DNA from: Dryocola sp031988645
GTDB taxonomy: Bacteria > Pseudomonadota > Gammaproteobacteria > Enterobacterales > Enterobacteriaceae
NCBI RefSeq assembly: GCF_051307045.1
Contig: NZ_CP150452.1
Coordinates: 1,550,001 to 1,614,000 of the forward strand
DNA length: 64,000 nt
Reading direction: 5' to 3'
The position numbers were made by a program, and so were the translations under genes. Shown piece after piece: positions 36,890 to 46,553 of this stretch (positions are counted from its first letter, which is position 1; every line of letters starts with the position of its first letter). The notes beneath the pieces are model-generated. The model saw nothing but the letters and a program-made list of their open reading frames with translations. It was not told the DNA's origin and made no database searches.

Positions 36890-38532
36890 GGTGTTGTCCT
36901 GCTGAAACGCTTAACGAAAAGGGAATGAAAACGGAAAATATGGTTCCTTGCGGCGTATTGTCGGAGATTTCGATACTGCCTCCGGCCTGATGAACGTAAC
37001 CCGCCGCCAGATAAAGCCCGATGCCGTGGTCGGAGCCGGCCATTTCATGGTTGCCCGACGGCTTGGTGGTGACGCCCTGCTCAAAGATATGGGGTTTCAG
37101 GGCGTCATCCACGCCGCAGCCGCGGTCGGGCCACTTCAATCAGCAGCTCCTGGTTTCTGTCAGAGATATACAGCTCTACAGGCGCCGGGGCATGAGCTTT
37201 CAGGGTGGCGTCTACGGCGTTATCCAGTAAATTTCCCGTGACTGACATTAATGCCGTTTCGCTGATAGCCGCCGGAATACGCGTCAGCTGGCAGGCGGGA
37301 TCGAATTTCAGCTCGATGCCTTTTTCCCGCGCGCTGACGTACTTCCCCAGCAGAAGGCCGCAAAGCGCAGGCGAGGTGACGTGCGCGGAGACAAAATCCA
37401 GCACTGACTGCGCGCCTTCGGACTGCGCCTGGATATAGCGCATCGCGTCGTCGTAACGCTGCATTTGCAGCAAGCCCGCAAGCGTCGCCGTCCAGTTCAG
37501 CTGCTCATGGCGCATGATGCGCAGGTTATCCGCATAGCGCTTCACCTGGCTTAGCTGGCTGCTCAGGGTATTGATGTCATTTTTATCGCGGAAGCTAAAG
37601 ACCCAGCCGCTTTCAGCACCCGGCTCAAGCTCTATAGGCACGCGGTTGACGATGACCTGCCGCTGATTGAGCACCATGATCCGATCGTGATGGCTGCTGC
37701 CGTCGGCGACGTCGCTGTGGGTAAAAAAGGTCGGCGGGGTGTGCATGACCTCCACCAGCGGTTTTCCGAGCAGGTCGTTTTCAGGGCGACGGATATCGAG
37801 CATCTCCCGCGCGGCGCGGTTAATCAAAAGCAGCTGCTTTTCGGCGTTGATGGCAAACACGCCTTCATACATGGCCTCCAGCAGGGCCTTCTGCTGGCGA
37901 ACCAGCAGCGCGATATCTTTTGGCTCAAGCCAGAACATTTGCTTTTTCACGTTGCGGGTAAACACCCATGAAAAAATAAACAGCAGGAACAGTAGCAGCA
38001 GGCCGTATAAACCCGCCTGCCAGAGCAGACGGGCATTGATATTGGCGATATAGGAGGTGAGGTAGCCGACGGAGACTATGCCGATTACCCGATTATCGGC
38101 GTCCAGGATCGGGGCTTTGCTGCGCAAAGAGACGCCGATGCCTCCCTGACGCATGGAAATAATGATTTTGCCCTGCAACACCTCTGCATTATCGCCGCCG
38201 ATCATCGGCAGATGAAGGCGTTCCGGCGATTCGGAATGGTACAGATGCCGCTCGCGCACGTCGCCAATCACGATATAGCTGGCATCGCTTTGCTTGCGTA
38301 TCGGCTGAATCATACGCGCAATCGCTGAGACATCCCTCGCGGCGACCTTGTCAGCAAGCCCCGGCATCAACGCAATCTGGCTGGCCTGAACGCGTGCGCG
38401 CAGCCCCAGGTCGCGGTGAAGTTGACGGTCAATAACATGGAATAAGATTGCGCCCAGCAGGGCTAACAGCAGACAGGAAAATCCCACCAGAGATAAAAAG
38501 AGTTTCACCTGAAAAGGTAATCTGCGTTTCAT
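36882..38532 (-). pseudogene. DcuS/CitA-like sensor histidine kinase, +1 frameshift (likely sequencing error)
   Basis: Start MKRRLPFQVKLFLSLVGFSC. Two transmembrane helices (about 8-30 and 170-195) flank a periplasmic sensor domain of the DcuS/CitA type; a PAS domain (EGVFAINAEKQLLLINRAAREML) follows. The phosphoacceptor region is LRIMRHEQLNWTATLAGLLQ and the N box NLLDNAVDATL. The frame breaks after ELLIEVA; ADRGCGVDDALKPHIFEQG with the G boxes is in the next frame. Deleting one base at GGGCC (37128-37132) gives about 549 aa. Partner of the downstream response regulator. Confidence 0.84.
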
Positions 38533-38920
38533 ATAACCCGCTGCGGAATAAAACGAAAGAGGCACATCGAATCAGCCTATCACGGCAAAAACGGGGGCGT
38601 AATCGGGCGATGGCAGAGTTGTGAACTGGCGAGCCTGGCTGATTTTAACGTGCAATCTGGCGCGGCGGGAGAAGGGAGCGCTCAGGCACAGAGCGGGCAT
38701 TGTATTCGATAGACGAAAGCGCTATGTCTCCCCGGCCTCTGCTGCACGCCCGCGCCTGTCTGCGTAATCACCTCTTTTCTAAGCGTCTTAAAAACCTCTG
38801 AGGCTTCCTCCTACCCGGCCGCGATTGATTCGCATTTGCGCGCTAAATCACGTTCCTTAATTTTCGATCCCTGGTTGGGTTGTTCTTTTATCAGTCTCAT
38901 CTACTATCAGTTTATCCATA

Positions 38921-38947
38921 AGATATATCTACATTGAAGTTATATCT
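38921..38947 (+). promoter_or_regulatory. Candidate PadR operator, left aromatic operon
   Basis: AGATATATCT (38921-38930, perfect palindrome) and AGTTATATCT (38938-38947), start-to-start 17 bp. The same pair with the same spacing precedes the right operon and, in weaker form, padR. About 113 nt before the dioxygenase start. The rest of the 527-nt spacer before the dioxygenase gene shows nothing else I can name. Confidence 0.65.
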
Positions 38948-39059
38948 TTTAGAGGCCGACGTTGTCTTTAATGTAGTGGCAGCGCCGTAAAAATAAGAAG
39001 GGCACCGTCAGAGTGCCCTGGTAAAACGGTCTGAAACCCTATGAAGAGAGAACACGACA

Positions 39060-40077
39060 ATGCATCCTGTCAATACGATGGTTCTGGAGCCGCCCTTCAA
39101 TATCACCCGTGCCAGCCACGTGGTGCTTAACGTCGGCGACCTGGAAGCCAGCAAGCATTTCTACACAGAATTGATTGGCCTTGTGGTCAGCGATGAAGAC
39201 GATAGCGTGGTTTATCTGCGCGGTCTTGAAGAACGCGGTCACCACAGTCTGGTATTACGGAAATCCACCGAGATGTCATGTACCCGCCTTGGCATGCGGG
39301 TACAAACGGACGAGGACATTCTTAAAGCGCAGGATTATTTCGCCGGCAAAGGCATTGATTGCCAGCGTGTCGACATCCCATTTCAGGGCGCCACGCTGCA
39401 CGTGAACGATACTAACGGCGTTCCGCTTGAGCTGTGCGCCAGCATGGAGCCGTGCGAAAGGTTGTTTAAATCCTACGATCGTTATCGCGGCGCGTGCGCT
39501 CAGCGGCTCGATCACTACCAGCTGCAGACGAACGATGTGCGTAAAAACTGGGCGTTCTATCAACCGCTCGGATTTCGCGTGAGCGAATACACCTATTCCA
39601 TGCTTCCTGATGGCAGCGAGCAGCTGTGGGGCGTCTGGCTGCAGCGTAAAGGCAACCCACACGACATCGTCTTTACCAGCGGCACGGGCCCGCGGCTGCA
39701 TCATTTCGCCTATACGCTGCCCGACAGCAACGACATGATCCGCGCCTGTGATATCGCCGGCGCTCTGGGGTATGCGCCCCGGCTTGAACGTGGGCCCGGA
39801 CGCCACGGGATCAGCGGCGCTTTGTTCGTCTATTTCCGCGACCCTGACGGACATCGTATCGAGCTATTTAATACCCACTACCAGCATATCGATCCCGAAC
39901 CCGCCATCGCCTGGGATCTTGCGGATCCTAAGCGTGCCGACCAGTGGGGGCCTGCCCGCTCGCGATCGATGGTTCCGCGAGGCGACGCCCTTTGCCTCTC
40001 TCACGCCGCTTAATCCAGCCATTTCGGTTGACCCGCCGACGCTTGAAAGGTTTCTCGCCATGGCTAACGACAGCTGA
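39060..40077 (+). pseudogene. Extradiol ring-cleavage dioxygenase (homoprotocatechuate-type VOC), +1 frameshift (likely sequencing error)
   Basis: Resembles type I homoprotocatechuate 2,3-dioxygenases (HPCD) of Gram-positives: two vicinal-oxygen-chelate modules, metal ligands His152 (RLDHYQ), His215 (GPRLHHFAY) and Glu268 (DPDGHRIELF), and GRHGISGALFVYFRDPDGHR. It would open a catechol ring with Fe(II)/Mn(II). The frame fails after ADQWG, and LPARDRWFREATPFASL continues in another frame; trimming GGGGGCC (39946-39952) by one G gives 338 aa. First gene of the left operon. The substrate could be any substituted catechol. Confidence 0.85.
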
Positions 40078-40114
40078 ACGGCTAAACCGCTGCACAACCT
40101 TTTGAAGATAAAAA

Positions 40115-40142
40115 GGCGCGGCTTCTTGCAAGAAGCTGCGCC
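40115..40142 (+). other. Strong hairpin after the dioxygenase gene
   Basis: GGCGCGGCTTCTTGCAAGAAGCTGCGCC, a long inverted repeat with one mismatch. No U tract follows, so it probably protects the upstream mRNA end rather than terminating. Confidence 0.55.
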
Positions 40143-40171
40143 CGGGTAAGCTCAACCAGGAGATAAGGATT

Positions 40172-41425
40172 ATGGCTGTGATTAATAACACGGGTATCCG
40201 AATTTTTGTGATTTACGCGCTTGGCGTCATGGCCGCAATGACGGTCAGCGAAGCGGTCACGGAACTGGGTGCGATCGCCAGAGAGTTCCGTCTCACAAAC
40301 CAGGCGCAGGTGGGCATCGTCATGTCTTTACCGTCGCTGATGGTGGCTTTAGGCGCGTTGATGGCGGGTTATCTCGTTGACCGAATGGGGGACCGCATCG
40401 TTTTGCTGACGGGGGCGGTCGTTATCGTCGTGGGCGATATCGGCGTTATCCTGGCTTCTTCCTGGGAATTACTGCTGGCGGCCCGGGCGGTGACGGGGGT
40501 TGGCTATGTATTCGCCGCTGTCGCCGCCGTAACGTTGCTTATCCGTATGACGACGGGCAAACAACGCACTATGGTCATGGCCTTATGGTCGACGTTTGTC
40601 CCGGCAAGCTTCCTGTTGCCGTTTATTTTCGCGGGTCTTGCGGAGCAGTTTCACACGTGGCGCGCGGCATTTTTGGGCCACTCTGTGCTGACGCTGATAC
40701 TGGCCGTGCTGGCGCTGCTCAGCATTCCCCAGCGTACCGCTCAGGAAAAAATTCAGTTTTCCCGCACCCGTGGGCTTAGCGCGGTACTAAAAAGCCCGCT
40801 TCCTTATCTGCTGGGCATTTCTTTCGGTGCCGATGCGTTTATTCAGACCGGCATGATTTCTACGCTAACGCCATTTTTATCAAAAGCTTATGGCGTGCCC
40901 GCCGTTGAGGTCGCGCACTGGAACGTCGGGGCTATGCTGGCCAATGCCGTGGGCTGTCTGATGGTAGGCGCCCTGCTAAACCGCGGGATCAGAGCCACGG
41001 TGGTGGCGGGAATGGGCATCGTCATGGCCGCGGCAACGGCGCTGTGCATTTACCTGCTGCCTATCGGCTTTATGCCTTCCATCATCGCCTCCTGGATATT
41101 CATGTTCAGCAGCGGGCTGCTGGTTGGCATGTGGGCGCTGGCTCCGTTCGTCGCGCCTTCCCGTGAAAGCACGGGGGCGACCAGCGGGCTTATCACGCAG
41201 ATCACGCTGGTGGGCGTGTTCCTCGGGCCGCCGCTTTTCATCGGTGCGGTTCATAACGACGACGCCAACAAAATGGCGGCGATGGTCATCATCGGCCTGG
41301 CGGTATGCCTGGTCGCTATTCCTGTCTGGCGGCGTGGCCCGGCCCACCGGCCCGGTGAGCAAAACATCGGCGATACGGCGCAAAGCCGCACGGAGGATAG
41401 CAGCAAGGTTGGCGTGGTTCGATGA
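40172..41425 (+). CDS. MFS transporter, probable aromatic acid carrier
   Basis: 417 aa, about 12 hydrophobic helices, no signal peptide. The MFS loop 2-3 motif appears as GYLVDRMGDRIVLLTGA. An extended hydrophilic C-terminal tail (PAHRPGEQNIGDTAQSRTEDS) is unusual. Placed in the catabolic operon, it most likely imports the pathway substrate (inference). Confidence 0.85.
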   Translation: MAVINNTGIRIFVIYALGVMAAMTVSEAVTELGAIAREFRLTNQAQVGIVMSLPSLMVALGALMAGYLVDRMGDRIVLLTGAVVIVVGDIGVILASSWELLLAARAVTGVGYVFAAVAAVTLLIRMTTGKQRTMVMALWSTFVPASFLLPFIFAGLAEQFHTWRAAFLGHSVLTLILAVLALLSIPQRTAQEKIQFSRTRGLSAVLKSPLPYLLGISFGADAFIQTGMISTLTPFLSKAYGVPAVEVAHWNVGAMLANAVGCLMVGALLNRGIRATVVAGMGIVMAAATALCIYLLPIGFMPSIIASWIFMFSSGLLVGMWALAPFVAPSRESTGATSGLITQITLVGVFLGPPLFIGAVHNDDANKMAAMVIIGLAVCLVAIPVWRRGPAHRPGEQNIGDTAQSRTEDSSKVGVVR

Positions 41426-41511
41426 CGACTAAAGTGGTGAGCCTGCGTATCTGGCTCTTAGCAACAAACAGGCATGTGTGCCTTTTAAATAAAAATCAGA
41501 GGTAATTCATC

Positions 41512-42801
41512 ATGTTGGATATTGCCATTATTGGTGCCGGTCCCGCCGGCCTGGCGACGGCCCTGCGATTGCAGCAAAAAGGATTTCGTCCGCGTCTGTA
41601 CGAAGCTGTTTCAGAAATTAAGCCGCTGGGCGTGGGCGTGGATATCAAACCTTACGCCGTGAAAGAGCTGACTGAGCTGGGTCTTTACGAAGCGTTTTGC
41701 GCAATATCAGTGGAAGCGCGCGAGTCCGTTTTTTATAGCGGCTACGGCCAGCAAATTTTCGCGGAAAACTGCGGCCGCCATATGGGGTATGACCACGATC
41801 AGCGCTTTGTACACCGCGGTCATCTGCAGATGATGCTCTACAAAGCGGTGCAGGAGCGTCTCGGACAGGATGCGATCAACCTTGGCTGCCGCTGTAGCCA
41901 CTTTGAACAAGATGAAAAGGGCGTGACGGTTTATTTCGATAACGCCGCAAATCCTGACGCACCGGCGCAAATCCGGGCCGATGTGGTCATCGGCGTGGAC
42001 GGCATTCGCTCTGTTGTCAGGGGAAAATTATTGCCTGAGTCGGCGCGCAGCCATTTTTCCGGCCTGACGCTTTATCGCGGCGTCACGGTGATGCCGCCGT
42101 TTAAAACGGGCGGCAGCATTCTGCACATCGGCGATCCGGCCCGTCAGGGAACGCTGATCGTTTATCCGATTCAGGACAACGTCGACGGTAAAGGCAACCA
42201 GCTGGTGAACTGGGTCATTGAACAAGATGAAAAGCCGCAGAGCGAAGAGGACTGGAACCAGGAAACCGGCGTAAAAGAGATTGAACACGTCTTTGACGAC
42301 TGCCAGCTCGATTTCCTGGATATCAGCCAGATGATCGCCAGCGCTCGCGAGTGCTATCTGTTCCCGCTAATCGATCACGATCCGCTGCCGCAATGGTCGT
42401 TTGGACGCATCACCCTGCTTGGCGATGCCGCGCATGCCATGTATCCACGCGGCGGCAACAGCGTCTGCCAGGCGTTTGTCGATGCGCGCGCGATCGCTGA
42501 AAAGCTTGCCGACATCAACGATCCCGTTGAGGCGCTGAAAGCCTATGAGCTGGAACGCCGCGAGAAGGTTAACTGGCTGGTGCTGGCGTCTCGCGGGGAA
42601 GGACCGGAAGTGGTGCGCCGTATCGTTGAGGAACGCAGCGGCGGGAAACCTTTCGATGATATTGAAAATATTTTCCCGTACGAAGAGGCGCTTTCTATTT
42701 TCAGCGAATATCACGCGAAGGCGGGAATGAAAATTCCGACGGAAAAAGAAACTGCCGCGTCTGCAAAATATAAATCCGTATTTTCAGCAAGCAATAATTA
42801 A
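41512..42801 (+). CDS. PhzS-like FAD-dependent monooxygenase
   Basis: 429 aa class A flavoprotein hydroxylase. FAD-binding GAGPAGLATALRLQQKG; SEIKPLGVGVDIKPYAVKELTELGL and RITLLGDAAHAMYPRGGNSVCQAFVDA are close to PhzS (5-methylphenazine-1-carboxylate monooxygenase), as is VNWVIEQ. The DG fingerprint is VIGVDGIRSVVRG. It would hydroxylate an aromatic ring with NAD(P)H and O2, possibly making the diol that the dioxygenase opens. Confidence 0.88.
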   Translation: MLDIAIIGAGPAGLATALRLQQKGFRPRLYEAVSEIKPLGVGVDIKPYAVKELTELGLYEAFCAISVEARESVFYSGYGQQIFAENCGRHMGYDHDQRFVHRGHLQMMLYKAVQERLGQDAINLGCRCSHFEQDEKGVTVYFDNAANPDAPAQIRADVVIGVDGIRSVVRGKLLPESARSHFSGLTLYRGVTVMPPFKTGGSILHIGDPARQGTLIVYPIQDNVDGKGNQLVNWVIEQDEKPQSEEDWNQETGVKEIEHVFDDCQLDFLDISQMIASARECYLFPLIDHDPLPQWSFGRITLLGDAAHAMYPRGGNSVCQAFVDARAIAEKLADINDPVEALKAYELERREKVNWLVLASRGEGPEVVRRIVEERSGGKPFDDIENIFPYEEALSIFSEYHAKAGMKIPTEKETAASAKYKSVFSASNN

Positions 42802-42849
42802 CCTAAACCCAGCAAATATTATCAACGCTAAAACTAACAGGATGACAAA

Positions 42850-43896
42850 ATGACGAAAATTATTGATTCCAATATGCACTGGCTGCCAGGCGATCTTTTC
42901 TCGGATGAGAAGCTGTTGAATTCATTTTTAAGCTGCGTACCGAAACAGTACGGTGTTCATACCCGGGTTGAGCAAATTGAAGGCAAAGATTTGCGCCAGC
43001 TGATTATTGAGCAGCCAAAAGGCTATGTGAATCTGAACTATGCGGAAGGGCAGTACACGCTGGAAAGCCAGCTGGCCGATATGGAAAAAGCCGGCGTCGA
43101 TCATGCCATTTTCCGCCTGCCGGTCTGGCAGGAGTGGCTGGACCTGGAAACGTGCAAAAAAGTTAACGATCGCATGGCGGAATACATTAAACGCAGCGGC
43201 GGCAAAATGTCCGCGCTGGCCGTTGTGCCGCCATGGGGTACGGACGACTGCCTGCGTGAAGTGGACCGCTGTCTGAATCAGCTCGGCTTCCGCGGCGCGC
43301 AAATTGTGGCGCACTATGGCCAGATCTATCTGGACGACGAGGCGTTTCGCCCATACCTGAAGTACCTGAACAATCTGAATATTCCTGTAGTGGTACACCA
43401 TACGCCTCTGCCGGTGGACTACCACTCAGTGCTGCCTTACACCAACCAGCGCCGCCAGTTTGGCCGCTGCATCGACCAGGCGACGGCGGTGGGCCGCGAG
43501 CTGTTTAGCGGCATGTTTGATGAATTGCCAAATCTGAAATTCATCCACTCCATGCTCGGCGGGGCGTTTTATGCTTTTGCCGACATGCTGGTGCCGCCGC
43601 AGCATCAGTTCAACGATGCGGTCGATCGTTTCCAGACGGGAACCGGCAACTTACGCGCCCAGCTTTCAAATAATATTTTCTTCGATACTTCCGGCGCGCC
43701 TCAGTGGGGCAAGGCACAGCTTGAGGCCGCCGTGAAGGTTATTGGCGGGAAAAATATTCTCTACGGCAGCTCATATCCAATCCGTAAAGACTGGTTCTTT
43801 AAGGGCATCGAGACGATTAACAGCCTGGATATTTCTTCTGAAGATAAGAGCAATATTTTGGGGGGAAACGCGGCGCGTATGTTCGGCATTGAATAA
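42850..43896 (+). CDS. Amidohydrolase-2/ACMSD-family protein with altered metal site
   Basis: 348 aa TIM-barrel of the ACMSD/gamma-resorcylate decarboxylase group. Expected HxH at the N-terminus is NMH (Asn8-Met-His10). VVVHHTP (His183/184) and FIHSMLGG (His233) remain. The conserved Asp of GSDYP is Ser308 (YGSSYPI). Relatives decarboxylate or hydrolyse ring-cleavage products or hydroxybenzoates. The loss of two ligands suggests a metal-independent or changed chemistry. Confidence 0.82.
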   Translation: MTKIIDSNMHWLPGDLFSDEKLLNSFLSCVPKQYGVHTRVEQIEGKDLRQLIIEQPKGYVNLNYAEGQYTLESQLADMEKAGVDHAIFRLPVWQEWLDLETCKKVNDRMAEYIKRSGGKMSALAVVPPWGTDDCLREVDRCLNQLGFRGAQIVAHYGQIYLDDEAFRPYLKYLNNLNIPVVVHHTPLPVDYHSVLPYTNQRRQFGRCIDQATAVGRELFSGMFDELPNLKFIHSMLGGAFYAFADMLVPPQHQFNDAVDRFQTGTGNLRAQLSNNIFFDTSGAPQWGKAQLEAAVKVIGGKNILYGSSYPIRKDWFFKGIETINSLDISSEDKSNILGGNAARMFGIE

Positions 43897-44025
43897 AGAA
43901 GGGCCTTTTTCTGCCGCGTAATGAATACGCGGCTTATTACCCTCATGACCTATTGTGCCCCTTGTGTCGCACGCGGCGCCAGCTAACGCCGCGTTTTTTA
44001 GCGCGTCGGGCCGTGGAGAATAAAG

Positions 44026-44910
44026 ATGAAAGAGTCCAGATTTGCCGCCTTCAGCGTGGGTAATGACCCGACCATAGAATACGGACTGGTCGCCGATGAC
44101 GGCGTAATTAATCTTGCCCGCCGTGTCGGCGAACGCTGGCCGGATTTGAAGGCGGTAATAAGCGCCGGGGCGCTTGATGAGCTGGCGCAGGAGTACCGCA
44201 ACGCGCCCGTCGATCACGATATGAATGAGATTACCTGGCAAATACCCGTTCCAAATCCCGGGAAAATTATTTGCGTCGGGGTTAATTACCCGGACCGCAA
44301 TGCTGAATATAAAGACGGGCAGCCAGCGGCGCAGTATCCCTCGTTATTTATTCGGGTGCCGGGTTCTCTGACCGGCCATCTGCAGCCGCTTTTACGTCCG
44401 CCGGAAAGCGAGCAGCTTGATTACGAAGGCGAAATCGCGATAGTCATCGGCAAAGGCGGCCGTCGGATCGCGCACGATCAGGCGCTGACGCATATTGCGG
44501 CCATAACGTTGTGTAATGAAGGTACTGTTCGTGACTGGGTACGCCATTCAAAATTTAATGTGACGCAGGGGAAAAATTTTGAGCGTTCAGGTTCGATGGG
44601 GCCCTGGCTGGTGCCGCTGTCGCGCCGGGAACAGCTTGAAGATATTCGCCTGACCACGCGGGTAAATGGCGAAATCCGCCAGGACGACCGTACGTCCCGC
44701 ATGAGCTTTTCCTTCGCCTGGATTATTCACTATCTTTCGACCTTTACCACGCTTTCGCCGGGCGACATCATTATTACCGGTACGCCAACCGGCTCGGGCG
44801 CAAGGCTTACGCCGCCCGTCTGGTTAAAAGCAGGGGACGTGGTTGAGGTGGAGGCTGAAGGGCTGGGGGTGCTGCGCAACACCGTGCAGGATGAGGAGGG
44901 GACATGTTAA
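44026..44910 (+). CDS. Fumarylacetoacetate hydrolase-family enzyme 1
   Basis: 294 aa. Conserved FAH fold: KIICVGVNYPDRNAEY, metal ligands in YEGEIAIVIGKGG (ExE), and CNEGTVRDW where most members have ND-x-SARDW; GSMGPWLVP, PGDIIITGTPTGSG. In catabolic clusters such proteins hydrolyse acylpyruvates or decarboxylate oxalocrotonate-like acids (HpaG type). It overlaps the hpaH-like start by 7 nt. Confidence 0.86.
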   Translation: MKESRFAAFSVGNDPTIEYGLVADDGVINLARRVGERWPDLKAVISAGALDELAQEYRNAPVDHDMNEITWQIPVPNPGKIICVGVNYPDRNAEYKDGQPAAQYPSLFIRVPGSLTGHLQPLLRPPESEQLDYEGEIAIVIGKGGRRIAHDQALTHIAAITLCNEGTVRDWVRHSKFNVTQGKNFERSGSMGPWLVPLSRREQLEDIRLTTRVNGEIRQDDRTSRMSFSFAWIIHYLSTFTTLSPGDIIITGTPTGSGARLTPPVWLKAGDVVEVEAEGLGVLRNTVQDEEGTC

Positions 44911-45707
44911 CGGCGCCGCAAATCCTCAGCGCGGTGGAATCCCTGGCGCTGGCCGAAGAAACGCGTCAGCAGATTGGGCTGTTTTCCCGCGCCTGGCCTG
45001 GGATGACGCTGGACGACGCCTACGCTATTCAAAGCGCGTGGGTGAAACAAAAAATTGCCGCAGGCCAGCGGGTTATCGGCTGGAAAATTGGGCTCACTTC
45101 TAAAGCGATGCAGTACGCGCTGAATATTAATACGCCGGATTCCGGCGTCTTATTTGAGAATATGCGTTTTGAAGAGGGGGCAACCATTCCCGCCGCGCGG
45201 TTTATCCAGCCGCGCATTGAAGCCGAACTGGCTTTCGTGATGAAAACACCGCTTAAGGGAGCCGATATCACCGTAACGGACGTGCTCAACGCGACGGACT
45301 ATATCGTACCCGCGCTTGAAATCCTTGATACCCGCATTGTCCGCAAAGACCCGGCGACCGGCCATGCCAGAACCATTGTCGATACCGTTGCCGATAACGC
45401 CGCCAATGCCGGAATCGTTCTCGGCGGCCAGGCGTTCAGGCCAGACGCGGTAGATATGCGCTGGATGGGTGCCATTGTCTCGCGCAATGGCGTGGTGGAA
45501 GAAACCGGGCTGGGAGCGGGCGTGCTAAATCATCCCGCCCGGGGCATCCTCTGGCTGGTCAAACGGCTTGCACAGTATGGCGACAGTATTGCCGCCGGGC
45601 AGGTGGTGCTGGCGGGGTCGTTTATCCGCCCGGTAGAGGCGCGTCATGGCGATACCATCACCGCGGATTTTGGCCCTCACGGCACGCTCAGCTGCTATTT
45701 CGAATAG
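44904..45707 (+). CDS. hpaH: HpaH-like 2-oxo-hept-4-ene-1,7-dioate hydratase
   Basis: 267 aa. FAH-superfamily hydratase: GWKIGLTSKAMQ, PRIEAELAFVMKTPL, ATDYIVPALEILDTR, DNAANAGIVLGG, GVLNHPARGILWLVK and GSFIRPVEARHGDTI match E. coli HpaH closely. It adds water to a 2-oxo-enoate to give 4-hydroxy-2-oxoheptanedioate. The aldolase gene follows 9 nt downstream, as in hpa operons. Confidence 0.88.
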   Translation: MLTAPQILSAVESLALAEETRQQIGLFSRAWPGMTLDDAYAIQSAWVKQKIAAGQRVIGWKIGLTSKAMQYALNINTPDSGVLFENMRFEEGATIPAARFIQPRIEAELAFVMKTPLKGADITVTDVLNATDYIVPALEILDTRIVRKDPATGHARTIVDTVADNAANAGIVLGGQAFRPDAVDMRWMGAIVSRNGVVEETGLGAGVLNHPARGILWLVKRLAQYGDSIAAGQVVLAGSFIRPVEARHGDTITADFGPHGTLSCYFE

Positions 45708-45716
45708 GAGGTTTTT

Positions 45717-46496
45717 ATGCCTGCGCCGATCAATACTTTTAAAGTCGCTTTGAAAAATCGCCGGCCGCAAATCGGCCTGTGGCTGGCGTTAGCCAACCCC
45801 TATTGCGCTGAAATATGCGGCGGCGCCGGGTTCGACTGGCTGGTGCTTGATGCCGAACATGCGCCCAACGACGTTCCGCTACTGATGCAACAACTGCAGG
45901 CGCTCAGCGCGAGTCGTTCACAGGTGGTGGTGCGATCGCCGGTGAATGCGCCGTGGTTGATTAAACAACTGCTTGATATTGGCGCGACCACGCTGCTGGT
46001 GCCGATGATTGAAACCGTAGAGCAGGCCCGGGAGATGGTTCGCGCGGTTCGCTATCCGCCGGAGGGCATCCGCGGCGTGGGCGCGGCGCTGGCGCGTGCA
46101 TCGGCATTCAATCGTACGGCGGATTATTTGCTAACGGCGAATCAACAGATTTGCCTGCTGCTGCAGATTGAGAGCCGGGCGGGTCTTGAGCAGCTGGACG
46201 CCATTACGTTACTGGACGGCGTGGACGGGATTTTTATCGGGCCTGCGGATTTGGCTGCGGATATGGGCTATCCCGGCAACCCTGGCGCGCCGGAGGTGCA
46301 AAGCGTAATTATGGACGCGCTGGCACGTATCCAGGCGCACGGCAAAGCGGGGGGCATCTTAAGCGCGGTGCCGCAGCTGTGCAAAAATTACCTTGAGGCC
46401 GGGGCAACCTTTGTCGCGGTTGGCAGCGACGTTGGGCTTCTGGTCAACGCCACGAATACGCTTGCAGCCGAATTTAAAAATTGCGTTAACCGTTAA
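45717..46496 (+). CDS. hpaI: HpaI-like 4-hydroxy-2-oxoheptanedioate aldolase
   Basis: 259 aa class II pyruvate aldolase. RRPQIGLWLALANPYCAE, DWLVLDAEHAPNDV (catalytic His), YPPEGIRGVGAALARAS, QIESRAGLEQ and FIGPADLAADMGYPGNP carry the metal Glu/Asp and the pyruvate-binding loop. Products would be pyruvate and an aldehyde such as succinic semialdehyde. AGGAGG precedes the ATG. Last gene of the left operon; the shared terminator follows. Confidence 0.9.
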   Translation: MPAPINTFKVALKNRRPQIGLWLALANPYCAEICGGAGFDWLVLDAEHAPNDVPLLMQQLQALSASRSQVVVRSPVNAPWLIKQLLDIGATTLLVPMIETVEQAREMVRAVRYPPEGIRGVGAALARASAFNRTADYLLTANQQICLLLQIESRAGLEQLDAITLLDGVDGIFIGPADLAADMGYPGNPGAPEVQSVIMDALARIQAHGKAGGILSAVPQLCKNYLEAGATFVAVGSDVGLLVNATNTLAAEFKNCVNR

Positions 46497-46512
46497 CCTT
46501 TATACAGCCAAA

Positions 46513-46532
46513 ACGGGAGCCGCGGCTCCCGT
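46513..46532. terminator. Terminator between hpaI and padR
   Basis: Perfect 20-nt palindrome ACGGGAGCCGCGGCTCCCGT between convergent genes. Confidence 0.75.
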
Positions 46533-46553
46533 TCATAACAAACTTCAGGCGCG

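Noticed and set aside
38870..38885. TTCGATCCCTGGTTGG resembling a tRNA T-arm
   Set aside because: No cloverleaf or match to the serT 3' end around it, so it is neither a tRNA nor an attachment site.
39276..39854. 192-aa frame opposite the dioxygenase
   Set aside because: Antisense shadow without motifs.
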